NCBI RefSeq assembly: GCF_001468265.1
Contig: NZ_LNRZ01000011.1
Coordinates: 1 to 64,000, forward strand
DNA from: Sphingopyxis sp. H050
Lineage (GTDB): Bacteria; Pseudomonadota; Alphaproteobacteria; Sphingomonadales; Sphingomonadaceae
DNA length: 64,000 bases
Direction: 5' to 3'
Below, piece after piece: positions 39,649-49,052 of this stretch. The notes under the pieces are model-generated. The model was given only the letters and a program-made list of their open reading frames with translations, made no database searches and was not told the origin of the DNA. Position 1 is the first letter of the stretch, and each line of letters begins with the position of its first letter. A program made the position numbers and the translations under genes.

Positions 39649-40986
39649 ATGCTCGACGTGCTTGCGAACCGCACCTATCGCCACCTCTTCCTCGCGCAGA
39701 TCATCGCGCTCGTCGGGACCGGACTCGCGACCGTTGCGCTCGGACTGCTCGCCTACGAGATCGCAGGTGCGAAGGCCGGCGCGGTGCTCGGCACGGCGAT
39801 GGCGATCAAGATGGTGGCCTACATCGGCGTCGCGCCCGTCGTCGGCGCCTATGCGAACCGGCTGCCGCGCAAGGCTTTCCTGATCTCGATGGACGTCGCG
39901 CGCGGGCTGATCGCCCTCGCCCTGCCCTTTGTCGACCAGGTCTGGCAGATTTACGTGCTGATTTTCATCCTTCAGTCGGCGTCGGCCGGGTTCACGCCGA
40001 CCTTCCAGGCGACGATCCCCGACGTGCTCCCCGAGGAGAAGGATTATACCAAGGCGCTGTCGCTCTCACGCCTCGCTTATGACATGGAGAGCCTCGCGAG
40101 CCCGGTGCTTGCCGCGGCGCTCCTCGGAATCATGAACTTCCACTGGCTCTTCTCGGGCACCGCGGCCGGTTTCGCGGCCTCGGCGCTGCTCGTGCTGTCG
40201 GTAACCTTGCCGCGAACCGGAGCCAAGGCGGAGACCCGCGGCATCTACGACAAGACGACGCGCGGCATCCGCCAATATCTGAAGACGCCGCGCCTGCGCG
40301 GCCTTCTTGCCGTCACCCTCGCGGCCGCCGCCGCAAGCGCAATGGTCATCGTCAACACGCCGGTGCTGGTGCGCGGCGCGCTCGGCCTCGGGCAAAGCGA
40401 GGTCGCGATCACCCTCGCCGCTTTCGGCGGGGGCTCGATGATCGCGGCGCTCCTCCTTCCCCGCCTGCTCGACCGCATCGCTGACCGCAGCATCATGATT
40501 GCGGCGGCACTCTCCATGACCATGGTGCTCGCGGCCCTCGCCATCGCTTGGCGGTTCACCGACGAGACCAGTCATTGGCCCATCATCCTCGGCGGCTGGT
40601 TCGCGCTCGGCCTGAGCTATGCGGCGAGCATCACACCGGGCGGGCGGTTGCTGCGCCGCTCCTCGGGCGCCGACGATCGTCCCGCGCTGTTCGCGGCCCA
40701 GTTCGCGCTGAGCCATGTCTGCTGGCTCATCGCCTATCCGCTCGCCGGACAGGTCGGCGCTCGCGCCGGCATGGAGATGGCGCTCGGAGCGAGTGCTGCG
40801 CTCGCCTTTATCGGCACGCTGGTTGCGGTCCGCATCTGGCCGCGTGAGGATCCCGATGTGATCGCGCACAGCCACGACGACCTCCCGGACGGGCACCCGC
40901 ATCTTGTCGAAGGGCACGCCAAAGGTGCCGCGACGCATGGCTTTGTTGTCGATGAGTTGCACCCGAACTGGCCGGGTCGCCAATAA
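39649..40986 (+). CDS. NreB-like MFS metal exporter
   Basis: 445-residue major-facilitator transporter with about twelve membrane helices. The last ~40 residues are rich in His and Asp (IAHSHDDLPDGHPHLVEGHA), as in the NreB-type nickel exporters where this tail binds metal. Helical motifs such as VAPVVGAYANRLPRKAFLIS fit the MFS loop 2-3. It ends the czc-region plus-strand run; a small ATCGGC/GCCGAT hairpin (41011-41027) lies 24 bp past the stop. Nickel or cobalt is the best guess for substrate. Confidence 0.82.
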   Translation: MLDVLANRTYRHLFLAQIIALVGTGLATVALGLLAYEIAGAKAGAVLGTAMAIKMVAYIGVAPVVGAYANRLPRKAFLISMDVARGLIALALPFVDQVWQIYVLIFILQSASAGFTPTFQATIPDVLPEEKDYTKALSLSRLAYDMESLASPVLAAALLGIMNFHWLFSGTAAGFAASALLVLSVTLPRTGAKAETRGIYDKTTRGIRQYLKTPRLRGLLAVTLAAAAASAMVIVNTPVLVRGALGLGQSEVAITLAAFGGGSMIAALLLPRLLDRIADRSIMIAAALSMTMVLAALAIAWRFTDETSHWPIILGGWFALGLSYAASITPGGRLLRRSSGADDRPALFAAQFALSHVCWLIAYPLAGQVGARAGMEMALGASAALAFIGTLVAVRIWPREDPDVIAHSHDDLPDGHPHLVEGHAKGAATHGFVVDELHPNWPGRQ

Positions 40987-41071
40987 AGGCTGGAACGTAA
41001 GGCTCCGATGATCGGCTGAATGCCGATGGTTCGATGATGTGACCGAGTAAGGCCGACGGCGACTTGTGCGC

Positions 41072-41695
41072 TCAGGCGGCTTCCGTCCGCCGGAAGGCGC
41101 ACCAGCAAAAATGCTGCACACTTCCCCAAGGAGTGACATGATCTTCCTGCCAGTCGCCGGCGATTTCGAACGGGGGGCCGAATTCAGCGGCAAGCATCTC
41201 GGGATCGTAGCGCCGGACGGGAAGTCCGCTGCACCGCTCCGGGCCATCAAGCGCAAATGTGGCGATGATGAGCGTACCACCGGGCTTGAGCGCCTGTAGC
41301 AATGTCTTGCGATAGGCGTCGCGCTGCCACTGCTCGGTAAGAAAATGAAACACGGCGCGGTCATGCCAGATGTCGAACGTGCGCGCAGGGTTCCATGCCG
41401 TCACATCGGCGACTTGCCAATCGACTTCGTCCCGCGCCTCACCCAATCGCTCGCGAGCAGCATCCAGCGCGGACGCCGCAATATCGAGAATGGTAATGTC
41501 GCGAAATCCGCGCGCCAGCAACGCAGCGGGGAGCCGCGATGCCCCGCCGCCGACATCGACGATCGAGGCGTCCGCACCTAGGCCCATGCGATCGAGCGCG
41601 ACAAGCGACATCGCGGGCTCGGATTGGTGCCAGCTGACGTCCTCAGGCACCTTGCTGCGATAGACGCCGTTCCAGTGCTCCGATTCCGTGCCCAT
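41072..41695 (-). CDS. Class I SAM-dependent methyltransferase
   Basis: 207-residue soluble methyltransferase. Motif I is SIVDVGGGASRLPAALLARG, the acidic binding residue follows in ITILDIAASALDAA, and WHDRAVFHFLTE is the motif IV region. Relatives act on small molecules and often sit near metal genes, but the substrate is unknown. It is convergent with the NreB-like gene and begins at the edge of a 309-bp gap. Confidence 0.8.
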   Translation of the reverse strand: MGTESEHWNGVYRSKVPEDVSWHQSEPAMSLVALDRMGLGADASIVDVGGGASRLPAALLARGFRDITILDIAASALDAARERLGEARDEVDWQVADVTAWNPARTFDIWHDRAVFHFLTEQWQRDAYRKTLLQALKPGGTLIIATFALDGPERCSGLPVRRYDPEMLAAEFGPPFEIAGDWQEDHVTPWGSVQHFCWCAFRRTEAA

Positions 41696-42004
41696 TTTTT
41701 AGCCTTGCAGCGGTAAACCGGTAACGAGGTTGGAGCATCTCATTCGTTTCGTCCAGCTCGACCGGTGTCCGTCATCTTTGCCGGGACGGCCGGCGCAAGG
41801 GTGCTCACGCGGTAACGGACGGTGTTTTCGAAGAAACGGATCGACGACTTTACAGGGCAAAGCAGAGCGAACCGAACCGGGTGAACGCGACCGCGCATTA
41901 ACGACATTTGGCCGATTTCTGTCGGTCGGCTTTGGGACGAAAAATTGGAAAGAAGACACCTGCAAAGCTTTGCTCCGCGTCTAAAGAACTTGCCAAATTC
42001 CAGT
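41696..42004. other. Gene-free boundary before the candidate defence module
   Basis: 309 bp with no gene I can support. It includes the methyltransferase promoter and a GCCGA/TCGGC hairpin-like pair in the right half. GC drops sharply from about 41930 onward, which marks the boundary of the following module. No direct repeats or integrase site were seen. Confidence 0.5.
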
Positions 42005-43027
42005 CTACTGAGCGCTATAACGCTCGGAAAGCTTAGTCAGATGCGCGTTAGGTCCAAGAATGTCAGACGGTTCGCGACAAAAAAGCTCATGCTGATAAGA
42101 GGGCGCATTCGCCCGCATGGCCTCGTCTAGAACAGTCGTAACCACTTCCACACCGAGCGACTGCAAAGCGCCCCTGGCACCAGCGAAGCGACAATTCAAC
42201 GCAGCAAGGACCTGGCCTCGCCGCAACCCGTACAATGCTAGATCCGGAGTTGGAATTTCGCCTGTCCAATCATCCAGGATTGCTGCAATCAGAGCGCTCG
42301 ATACGGCGTCCCCGGCACCGGCGGAGTCGACCACCCCTTCAATCAGCACTGCAGGAAGGTGGTGGAACTCTGAATCTTCCGCTCCGCCAAGCCGGACATC
42401 CAATCCTCGACGGCCATCCGTCAAAATCTGAATTGGGCTCGAATAGCGAAGCCGACCCCCGAACTCGTGCGCTCGTTGGGCAGAGATTTTCAGGATATCG
42501 ACGAACGGCTCTACGTCAGTCATCGAGATGTCGCCCGAAATATCCGACGGCTCGAAGAAAGTGATCGCGCCGTTTTCCTTCAACTGTCTGGCAAGGTCGA
42601 TAATCCCCGGAGACAGACGGTCGAAGTAAAAAACCTTTGGAGCGAGCAGCTTGGCTGCGTGAATGTCTAAGGGATCAGGCGGGCTGTAACGCGGCAGCCG
42701 TGCTCCTGTTTCAGGGTCATTCAACAAGAAACGGTGATCTCGCGGCCCTTCAAGTATCTCGTGGATTACGACCGGCGTCTCCGTCCGGCTGTCACGCCTG
42801 AGGAGATGGGGCCGAACTCCGGCGCGAACGAGGTCATCGATTACCGCAGCGGCTTCAGCATCCGCTCCGAGCTTGGCGACCAAAGCCACGTCGTTCCCAA
42901 AGCTTGCGAGGGTCGCTGCAACGTTACCGCATGAACCCCCAGCGGCGAGCGATGCGCCCTTTCTGCCGGGGCGCCAGATCACGTCGAGCGCAACGAACCC
43001 TGTTGCAAGAATGTCTGGATCGGTCAC
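42005..43027 (-). CDS. PfkB-family sugar or nucleoside kinase
   Basis: 340-residue kinase of the ribokinase fold. It shows the N-terminal substrate motif AAGGSCGNVAATLASFG and the C-terminal ATP/anion-hole motif DSAGAGDAVSSALI, with catalytic Asp in GAGD. The GTG at 43027 is preferred because an AGGAGA site precedes it; the longer frame begins at a TTG. Substrate unknown; ribose or a nucleoside is plausible beside NADAR, SIS and PRTase genes. It is third in the minus-strand arm of the module and has lower GC than flanking genes. Confidence 0.82.
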   Translation of the reverse strand: MTDPDILATGFVALDVIWRPGRKGASLAAGGSCGNVAATLASFGNDVALVAKLGADAEAAAVIDDLVRAGVRPHLLRRDSRTETPVVIHEILEGPRDHRFLLNDPETGARLPRYSPPDPLDIHAAKLLAPKVFYFDRLSPGIIDLARQLKENGAITFFEPSDISGDISMTDVEPFVDILKISAQRAHEFGGRLRYSSPIQILTDGRRGLDVRLGGAEDSEFHHLPAVLIEGVVDSAGAGDAVSSALIAAILDDWTGEIPTPDLALYGLRRGQVLAALNCRFAGARGALQSLGVEVVTTVLDEAMRANAPSYQHELFCREPSDILGPNAHLTKLSERYSAQ

Positions 43028-43100
43028 GACCGCGGAGTCTCCTTTGCGGTAGGTGCCAAACAACTAGCAAGAGAACAAAGAGGGAACAAGTGAATATCTC

Positions 43101-44984
43101 TCACAATGTCATAAGGTCGATCGCAAAGCTACCGTCCTCTGAGTTAATCCGGTCCAAATACGCGACCAGCCCGTCGGGGCCCTTGACCCCCGGTGGAAGG
43201 AGATTCCAGCACCCATTTGGATCGTCACTTACCCGGTCGACGCTGAGGCCGATGTCCTCCTTGAGCAAAGCGAAATCATTTCCTGGATAGCCGCCGGAAT
43301 CGCCGATCCTGAGAAATTTAGCATCGGCTGTATTGACCGCATCGGCCAATCTCCGCGCAACATTTTCCTTATCGACCCCAGGAGCAAGGACGTCGATGGA
43401 ATGGCCCGACACGTAGGTCCGGAGACGCAAACCATTCTCTTCAAGTATCTTCAGGACAAAATCGCGGACCGGCCCAAGCGGCCGACCGTCGACTGCGGTC
43501 AAGCAAAGCTGTACGCGTTGGCGTCGAACCGATATCCCACATGATGGCGCGCACTGCTCGATCACCTCGGCAAGTCGGGAAAGACCTACATCCTCGTCGA
43601 TGCTGGATTTGTCGACGGCCTCGTCGAGCCGAATGCATAGGCCGCCATTGTAATAGCCGACCAGAATCTCTGGCCAGTGTCGCTCCGGCAAAACCTTTCG
43701 CAGCATGGCTCCCACCGAGTCCCCTCGACCTGTTGCAAAGGCAAGCCGCCCTCCCTCGTCCAGAAAGCGGATCAGCCCTGCAAGAACGGCATCGCGAGGC
43801 GGTTGTCGGCGCTCGCTCGACCGGACAACGGTTCCGTCATAGTCGAGAACGAGGCCATGGAACCGCATGGAAGACCCTCGCTCGCGAAAGGCCTGTTCGG
43901 CGTCAGCCCACTCCTCCGCCAACCCCGAAATTCCAACTAGCCTGCGACGAGCTGCAGCCTTCCGCAACGACGGCGACATGCCACGGACCCCTTGGCTTTG
44001 CAGGAGTAGCGATGGGACGTGATAGATTCTGCGTCCGAAATCTGGGACACCCGGGCGCCCAGGGTCGACGCCCAAAATTTCGCCGGCCTGACCCGTCAAC
44101 TCCATTGCAGACATCAGTCCGTCGATGGGAAGAAACTCGCGCGGCGCGCCAAAGTCGAGTTCTGCCTTTGCTACCTCAGCCGGTAGCTCACCTGCTATAT
44201 CAGCCCAGAGAACCCTCGTCTGGTCTGTTAGCAGCGCAATCAGACCCAGTTCACCACCTCGTTTTGCTGCCCAAAGATGACGACCATGAGCAAAGTTTCG
44301 AAAGTCGACTGCCTCGACATTGATCAACGCCGCTTCCCAAAAATTCGTCTCGATCAGCCTTGCAGCGTCAACGAGAAGCGGATCGAAAGCGATTATCACT
44401 GTCGATCGGGACAACACGTCCGTTGCCGCGCTTCGGCCAAGCCGCAAGACGGGGTCAACCCAACGTGGCGGCACAGGTGATCCAGCGATCTGCCCAGCAG
44501 CTCTGCAGATTAAAGTAGCAGACAACAACAAGGTGTGCGTTGCCAGAAAGCCGTCCTTTTGGCTGTCGGTCTCATACAGCAGAACCGTCGAGCCATAATC
44601 ACGCGCGGCCTCCACGAGCATGGACGCCTCCCGGTTGCAGAGTACCGTGATGCTGGATGCCTCTGATTTCACTGCGGCATCTAAAGCCGCCAAGATATCG
44701 GGATTCGTCCCTTCGGCACTTATAAGCCAGACATGCTTTCCGTTGCCAAGCGTTGGCGCAGCAATAAATTCCAGCGGCGTCAAAGACCGAGCGACGTTAC
44801 CGTGGAGGCCCTCGATGGTCCGAGCCAGCAATCCCGCGGTGACCAATGAGCCACCGGACCCAATAGTCAATACGGACAGATCGCCCGAGGCCTGCAGCGC
44901 CTCTGAAATTGCTTTAACATCGGCAGAAAGTGCAAGCTTGATGGTCAGTGGGAGAGAATCAACGCGGTCGCGGAAATGGTTCAT
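43101..44984 (-). CDS. SIS-domain / HAD-phosphatase fusion protein
   Basis: 627-residue two-part protein. Residues ~30-350 form a double SIS (sugar-phosphate isomerase) region: GSGGS at 42-46, LISAEGTNPDILAAL and NFAHGRHLW. Residues ~374-627 are a Cof-type HAD phosphatase with LDYDGTVV (D381 and D383), AFATGRG and LRIGDSGGYPGNDFALL. The combination suggests isomerisation and dephosphorylation of one sugar phosphate, but no such fused pathway enzyme is known to me. It lies between the NADAR and PfkB genes, 40 and 73 bp away. Confidence 0.8.
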   Translation of the reverse strand: MNHFRDRVDSLPLTIKLALSADVKAISEALQASGDLSVLTIGSGGSLVTAGLLARTIEGLHGNVARSLTPLEFIAAPTLGNGKHVWLISAEGTNPDILAALDAAVKSEASSITVLCNREASMLVEAARDYGSTVLLYETDSQKDGFLATHTLLLSATLICRAAGQIAGSPVPPRWVDPVLRLGRSAATDVLSRSTVIIAFDPLLVDAARLIETNFWEAALINVEAVDFRNFAHGRHLWAAKRGGELGLIALLTDQTRVLWADIAGELPAEVAKAELDFGAPREFLPIDGLMSAMELTGQAGEILGVDPGRPGVPDFGRRIYHVPSLLLQSQGVRGMSPSLRKAAARRRLVGISGLAEEWADAEQAFRERGSSMRFHGLVLDYDGTVVRSSERRQPPRDAVLAGLIRFLDEGGRLAFATGRGDSVGAMLRKVLPERHWPEILVGYYNGGLCIRLDEAVDKSSIDEDVGLSRLAEVIEQCAPSCGISVRRQRVQLCLTAVDGRPLGPVRDFVLKILEENGLRLRTYVSGHSIDVLAPGVDKENVARRLADAVNTADAKFLRIGDSGGYPGNDFALLKEDIGLSVDRVSDDPNGCWNLLPPGVKGPDGLVAYLDRINSEDGSFAIDLMTL

Positions 44985-45023
44985 CAGCTCGCTCTTGCCG
45001 AAACAGGAGCAGAAGAAAAGCCC

Positions 45024-45551
45024 TCACCCCTGAGCAAATAGCTTCATGTCTGCAGGGTCGGACAGCTCGGGTGCTGATCGGACCTCAAGCTCGCCACTTC
45101 GCAAAGCGTCACGAACCTCCATCAGCATGATCCCTAGCATATTTTGCCCGCGGCCGTTCACCTCGCCCCAAGTGCGGTTTACGGCGTTGTCGACAGTGGC
45201 GGATTCCACCAGCCGGCTCTCACCCGTCGACAGCAGGAGGTCAGCGAGGTCTGCGTGCTGCGAGAATTTCGCGGCAACGATGTGGCGCATACGATCGAAC
45301 TTCGTTGCCGCCCAGTCAGGCACGATATCCCACGTGTAAAGCCCATGAGCCGCCATCGCCACGAGAGCCGGCGAAGGCGCAGCCAAGAGCCACGCGCGGA
45401 CTTCGGGCTTTCTAGCCTTTCCGGCTTGGTACGCATGCTCCGACGTCGGGAAGATGGTGTCTTCGAAGAATACAGGCCGCCGGAACAAATTACTGAAGGC
45501 CCCATAAGGCTTCTCATTAGCTCGATAAAATCGGATTTCGCTTGCGCCCAT
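45024..45551 (-). CDS. NADAR-family N-glycosidase
   Basis: 175-residue YbiA-like protein. Characteristic parts are IRFYRANEKPYGAFSN near the start, FPTSEHAYQAGKA with the conserved Glu, and WGEVNGRGQNMLGIMLMEVR. NADAR enzymes cleave N-glycosidic bonds of ribosyl compounds; some members remove ADP-ribose from guanine, and others act in riboflavin-pathway damage control. The ATG at 45551 is preferred because the conserved domain starts there; the frame stays open to 45683 but would overlap the divergent gene. First gene of the minus-strand arm. Confidence 0.85.
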   Translation of the reverse strand: MGASEIRFYRANEKPYGAFSNLFRRPVFFEDTIFPTSEHAYQAGKARKPEVRAWLLAAPSPALVAMAAHGLYTWDIVPDWAATKFDRMRHIVAAKFSQHADLADLLLSTGESRLVESATVDNAVNRTWGEVNGRGQNMLGIMLMEVRDALRSGELEVRSAPELSDPADMKLFAQG

Positions 45552-45601
45552 TTTGTCTCTTGCCAATTTTGTAATAACTTCATTAAAAACATTATGCAGA
45601 A
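45552..45601. promoter_or_regulatory. AT-rich divergent promoter of the module
   Basis: A 50-bp gap separates the starts of the NADAR (leftward) and HTH (rightward) genes. It is strikingly AT-rich for this window, with runs such as TTTTGTAATAACTT. Weak -35/-10-like hexamers can be placed on the plus strand (TTGTAA at 45569-45574). Both arms probably share regulation by the HTH protein. Confidence 0.6.
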
Positions 45602-45982
45602 ATGAAGGCCGGGTCAACTTCGAAATCGCCTCGCGGGCGTCCAGCGTCACCGACGGAGGGCGCGACGGAGGCGGTTGCTTCAATCAGGTCGCTTATAGCC
45701 GCGAATGGATGGAGTGAGGCTCGACTTGCACGCAAAGCCGGCGCATCTCAATCGGCTGTCCACAGGACCCTTCACGACCCGTCGCCGAAATGGACGCCGA
45801 CCCTCCGGCAATTAATGCATTATGTAGAAAACCCCGAGCTGACCCCGAAGAAACCGATCGAGGCACAGCTGCCGGCGCCACTTTTGAAGGCTGCAAGGGC
45901 ACTCTGGGATGGCACTTCGACCGATGCGGAACGAATTACCAAACTGTTGACGCTTGTCCGCGACCTCAGGACGTCTAAATAG
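45602..45982 (+). CDS. XRE-like helix-turn-helix regulator of the module
   Basis: 126-residue DNA-binding protein with a charged N-terminus and an XRE-type helix-turn-helix (LIAANGWSEARLARKAGASQ followed by SAVHRTLHDPSPKW). A helical C-terminus may dimerise. It is the first gene of the plus-strand arm and lies next to the shared promoter, so it is the likely repressor. The ATG at 45602 gives a normal-length protein. Confidence 0.78.
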   Translation: MKAGSTSKSPRGRPASPTEGATEAVASIRSLIAANGWSEARLARKAGASQSAVHRTLHDPSPKWTPTLRQLMHYVENPELTPKKPIEAQLPAPLLKAARALWDGTSTDAERITKLLTLVRDLRTSK

Positions 45983-46058
45983 GATCCGGGGGGAATAGGC
46001 TGCCATCCGGCTGCTTGCTCCGAAATATTCTATCCAGGCGAGAATTGACTGAAGACGC

Positions 46059-47147
46059 ATGAGGAAGTTGCTCGCCGAAAGCCTCCTGAAACGGGTGATG
46101 GATTGGGACCAAGCGCGCCTCGCAGAGGAATTGCCGCTTCTCGATCGCATGGCAGGTTTCAAGTATGACGAGTACCAGCAGTTCGGGCCTGGCAGGAAAT
46201 TCGTCGAGACGCTAGGCCTGTGGCTGGAGCAATTCCAGCCTGACGAACGAGAGGCCGCATTCGACTTTGTCAAAAATCGGCTAGTTTACATATCCGAAGG
46301 AGAGATGCGGCATCTCGTAGAAGCCGCGTTCGCCGACCATATCAAGCCGATGCTGATCCGCGCGGCTGCGGAAACGCTCGGCTTGCCAGCACACAGCTTA
46401 GGTGCCGTTACCGAAAGTACAGCATTTCGCCGCTCCCTCAGATCCAGCCTGTTCTTCGGCCTGAGCGACGGTGCCCGTATGGACGTCTTTCGCCGGTCTG
46501 CAAATCTCGACAATGAGCAGGTTTGGCAGGCCTATGAGCCAAGCGAGGCGAAAACGACCGGCCTTATCGAGGATTTGCGCAAGATCTACCCCGAGTCCTA
46601 TTTCGAGCGTGTATTCCTAATCGACGACTTCACCGCGAGCGGGATCAGCTATATCCGGCAGGAGCCCGATGGAAGCTGGAAAGGCAAGATCAAGAAGGCA
46701 CTGACACAGTTTGGGGGAGACGCGGCCAAACTATTTTCGCCGGACGGATATCAGATGACGGTAGTGATTTACGTCGCCACCCCGGAAGCGTCGCATCACA
46801 TTCGAACCCAACTCGCGGCCTATTGCGAAAGCATTGGCAAACCAGTCCCTGAAGTCATCATCGTCTACGAATTGCCGCAATCGACGAAGCTCGAAGACGC
46901 GAACGAGGGCGATCGACCGTTCCTGGCTCTGGCGGATCAGGATCGATACTATCGAAACACCCCGATGGACACACATGAACAGAAGGGCAGGACGGATACA
47001 GTGAAGCGGGGATTCGCAGGATGCGGCCTGCCCTTGGTACTGGGCCACAACACCCCGAATAATAGCCTTTATCTCCTGTGGGGAGATCAGGCGGTCGGTG
47101 CGCGCGGCCTGTTCCCGCGGATTGTCCGTCACAAGGGCAACAACTGA
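46059..47147 (+). CDS. Phosphoribosyltransferase-like conflict protein
   Basis: 362-residue protein whose central part looks like a type I phosphoribosyltransferase: the PRPP loop is FLIDDFTASGIS at 186-197, after a strand, with D189 and D190 as the acidic pair. Upstream, FFGLSDGARMDVFRR (132-146) and a helical N-terminus are outside the usual salvage enzymes. Comparative surveys of conflict systems describe PRTases of this sort paired with ATPases; I recall but cannot verify the match. Its stop shares one base with the start of the ATPase gene. Confidence 0.7.
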   Translation: MRKLLAESLLKRVMDWDQARLAEELPLLDRMAGFKYDEYQQFGPGRKFVETLGLWLEQFQPDEREAAFDFVKNRLVYISEGEMRHLVEAAFADHIKPMLIRAAAETLGLPAHSLGAVTESTAFRRSLRSSLFFGLSDGARMDVFRRSANLDNEQVWQAYEPSEAKTTGLIEDLRKIYPESYFERVFLIDDFTASGISYIRQEPDGSWKGKIKKALTQFGGDAAKLFSPDGYQMTVVIYVATPEASHHIRTQLAAYCESIGKPVPEVIIVYELPQSTKLEDANEGDRPFLALADQDRYYRNTPMDTHEQKGRTDTVKRGFAGCGLPLVLGHNTPNNSLYLLWGDQAVGARGLFPRIVRHKGNN

Positions 47148-49036
47148 TGGTTCGCAACGCTTTCGCCGTCCGCACGTCGGAACTGTCGTCGCCCGACGAA
47201 CTGTTTGCGCGGGATTTCGCTCCCGAGGTCCTCGAGATACTCCCGCGCGACATCTTCGCGACCAGCGCGATGGTCCTCAGGTCTTCGCCCGGCGGCGGCA
47301 AAACCTCACTTCTCCGTATCTTCACTCCGGGGCCGATGCTGCAGGTTTTCCGTAACCACACGCGCGAACCCTACGTGGAGATATTCCGGCAGCTTCAAGC
47401 CGTGAATGCCGTGGATGGGGACAACATCCGCGCGATGGGCATTCTCATCCCCTGCACCAACGGGTACTCGGAGCTGCAGGCTCCCGAACAGGATCCAGCC
47501 GCGCGCGGGATGTTTCGCGCCCTCGTGAACGCCCGGATCATTCTTCGCGCTCTGCGCGCGATCTGCATGCTGCACGGCGTCGAGTATCCGCGCGATCTCG
47601 GTCGTCTGCGGATCGATTATGAACGTGGACTACTCGACGAAGGCCCGGTTCCAAGATCCGCCGACGCGGAGAGCTTACGCAATTGGGCGGAGAGCGTCGA
47701 GAGTCGGCTGCTAGGATACCTTGACCAACTTGGGGCCGAGCGAGAGGAAACGCCTGTTCACCTTGTCTTCGATGCAGTCACCTGGCTTTCGCAAGCCCGG
47801 TTCCTCGTCGATGATGTGCTGAGCGAAGTCAGGCCGATTGTCATGTTCGACGACGTGCAACGACTACGGCCGGGCCAACGTGCGACGTTGTACAAGGAGT
47901 TGCTGGATCATCGTGCTGCAGCGCCTGTATGGCTCGCGGAACGCACCGCCGTGCTTGAATCGTCGGAAATTTTCAGTGACGCGATTCAGCGGCGGGATTT
48001 CGAAGTCGTTGAGATCGAGAGGGGCTGGCAGAAGCTGTCTGACAAGCGATTTCTCACGTTCGTTACAGGCATCGCAGATCGCCGGATGCGACAGATGCGG
48101 GACGACCCCGAGAGTTTTGGCGACCACCTCGGGTCATCACTCGATCCCCTGCAATTTCGATCCCAGCTCGCGACTGCCGTGGACACCTTGCGCGCGCGAG
48201 CAGTAGCCCGCGCAACTGACACGGATCGCTACTCTTCCTGGATTCAAGCTGCAGAGGGCTTCCCCAAGGCGGACCTTCTGGCATTGGCCATCGAGTGGTC
48301 GAAGACGAACATTCTGATCGAGCGCGACAGAAACAGGATACAAGCTGTCCTCGACCTGGAGCCCTTGCCGATCGAAGAACGGGAAAACCGCGAATCCAGC
48401 AAGCTGCCCTCGGCGGCGCTAAAGTTCGTAAGCTCCGAGTTCAAATTGCCGTATTTCTTCGGCATCGACAGAGTCGTCCGATTAAGCTCCTATAATGTAG
48501 AAGAATTTCTGCAGATATGCGCGGTTCTTTACGAGCATCTGCATGCAGCGCGAGTGTCACGCACCGATGGGCCCGTCTCCGTCAGTCCGGGCGAGCAGGA
48601 TCGAGCATTACGCCGGCTGGCCGAGAAGCGATTCAGGGAAATTTCCCGAGCGTTTCCGTTGGGAGCGAAAGCGCAGAGGCTGATCGCCGCAATCGGCAAA
48701 CTTTCTCACGAGCAGACATTCGCGCCCAATGCCCCTTATGCGCCCGGCGTCACCGGTATCGGATTGGCGATCGTCGACCGGGACGCACTCGTCAAGGCAT
48801 CAGAGAACGACAAGCATCCGTTCTGCGAAACGGCGAAGATACTGAGCGCCTGTATCGCGTATAACTTGTTCGAGGTTCGAGAACTCAAACAGGACAATAA
48901 GCTCTGGACAGTTCTCTATTTGAACAGAATGCTCTGCGTTCATTTCGACCTGGTCTACCACACAGGAGGGTGGAGACCGACGTCGATCGCGCGACTCAAG
49001 GCATGGCATCAGGGAACGCCTTCAACAATCTTGTGA
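47147..49036 (+). CDS. P-loop ATPase of the module (STAND/ORC-like)
   Basis: 629-residue cytoplasmic ATPase. Walker A is SPGGGKTS at 47-54; Walker B is IVMFDDVQRL at 231-240 with D235 and D236. The long helical C-terminal half has no recognised domain. The pattern fits STAND- or ORC/CDC6-like NTPases used as sensors or switches in prokaryotic immune systems. It is translationally coupled to the PRTase gene (TGATG), so the two products probably work together. Confidence 0.7.
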   Translation: MVRNAFAVRTSELSSPDELFARDFAPEVLEILPRDIFATSAMVLRSSPGGGKTSLLRIFTPGPMLQVFRNHTREPYVEIFRQLQAVNAVDGDNIRAMGILIPCTNGYSELQAPEQDPAARGMFRALVNARIILRALRAICMLHGVEYPRDLGRLRIDYERGLLDEGPVPRSADAESLRNWAESVESRLLGYLDQLGAEREETPVHLVFDAVTWLSQARFLVDDVLSEVRPIVMFDDVQRLRPGQRATLYKELLDHRAAAPVWLAERTAVLESSEIFSDAIQRRDFEVVEIERGWQKLSDKRFLTFVTGIADRRMRQMRDDPESFGDHLGSSLDPLQFRSQLATAVDTLRARAVARATDTDRYSSWIQAAEGFPKADLLALAIEWSKTNILIERDRNRIQAVLDLEPLPIEERENRESSKLPSAALKFVSSEFKLPYFFGIDRVVRLSSYNVEEFLQICAVLYEHLHAARVSRTDGPVSVSPGEQDRALRRLAEKRFREISRAFPLGAKAQRLIAAIGKLSHEQTFAPNAPYAPGVTGIGLAIVDRDALVKASENDKHPFCETAKILSACIAYNLFEVRELKQDNKLWTVLYLNRMLCVHFDLVYHTGGWRPTSIARLKAWHQGTPSTIL

Positions 49037-49052
49037 AGGCAGGAGGAAATCG

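Noticed and set aside
41699..41984. Small overlapping open frames on both strands in the gap before the PfkB gene
   Set aside because: No ribosome sites, no conserved pattern, and both strands open by chance.
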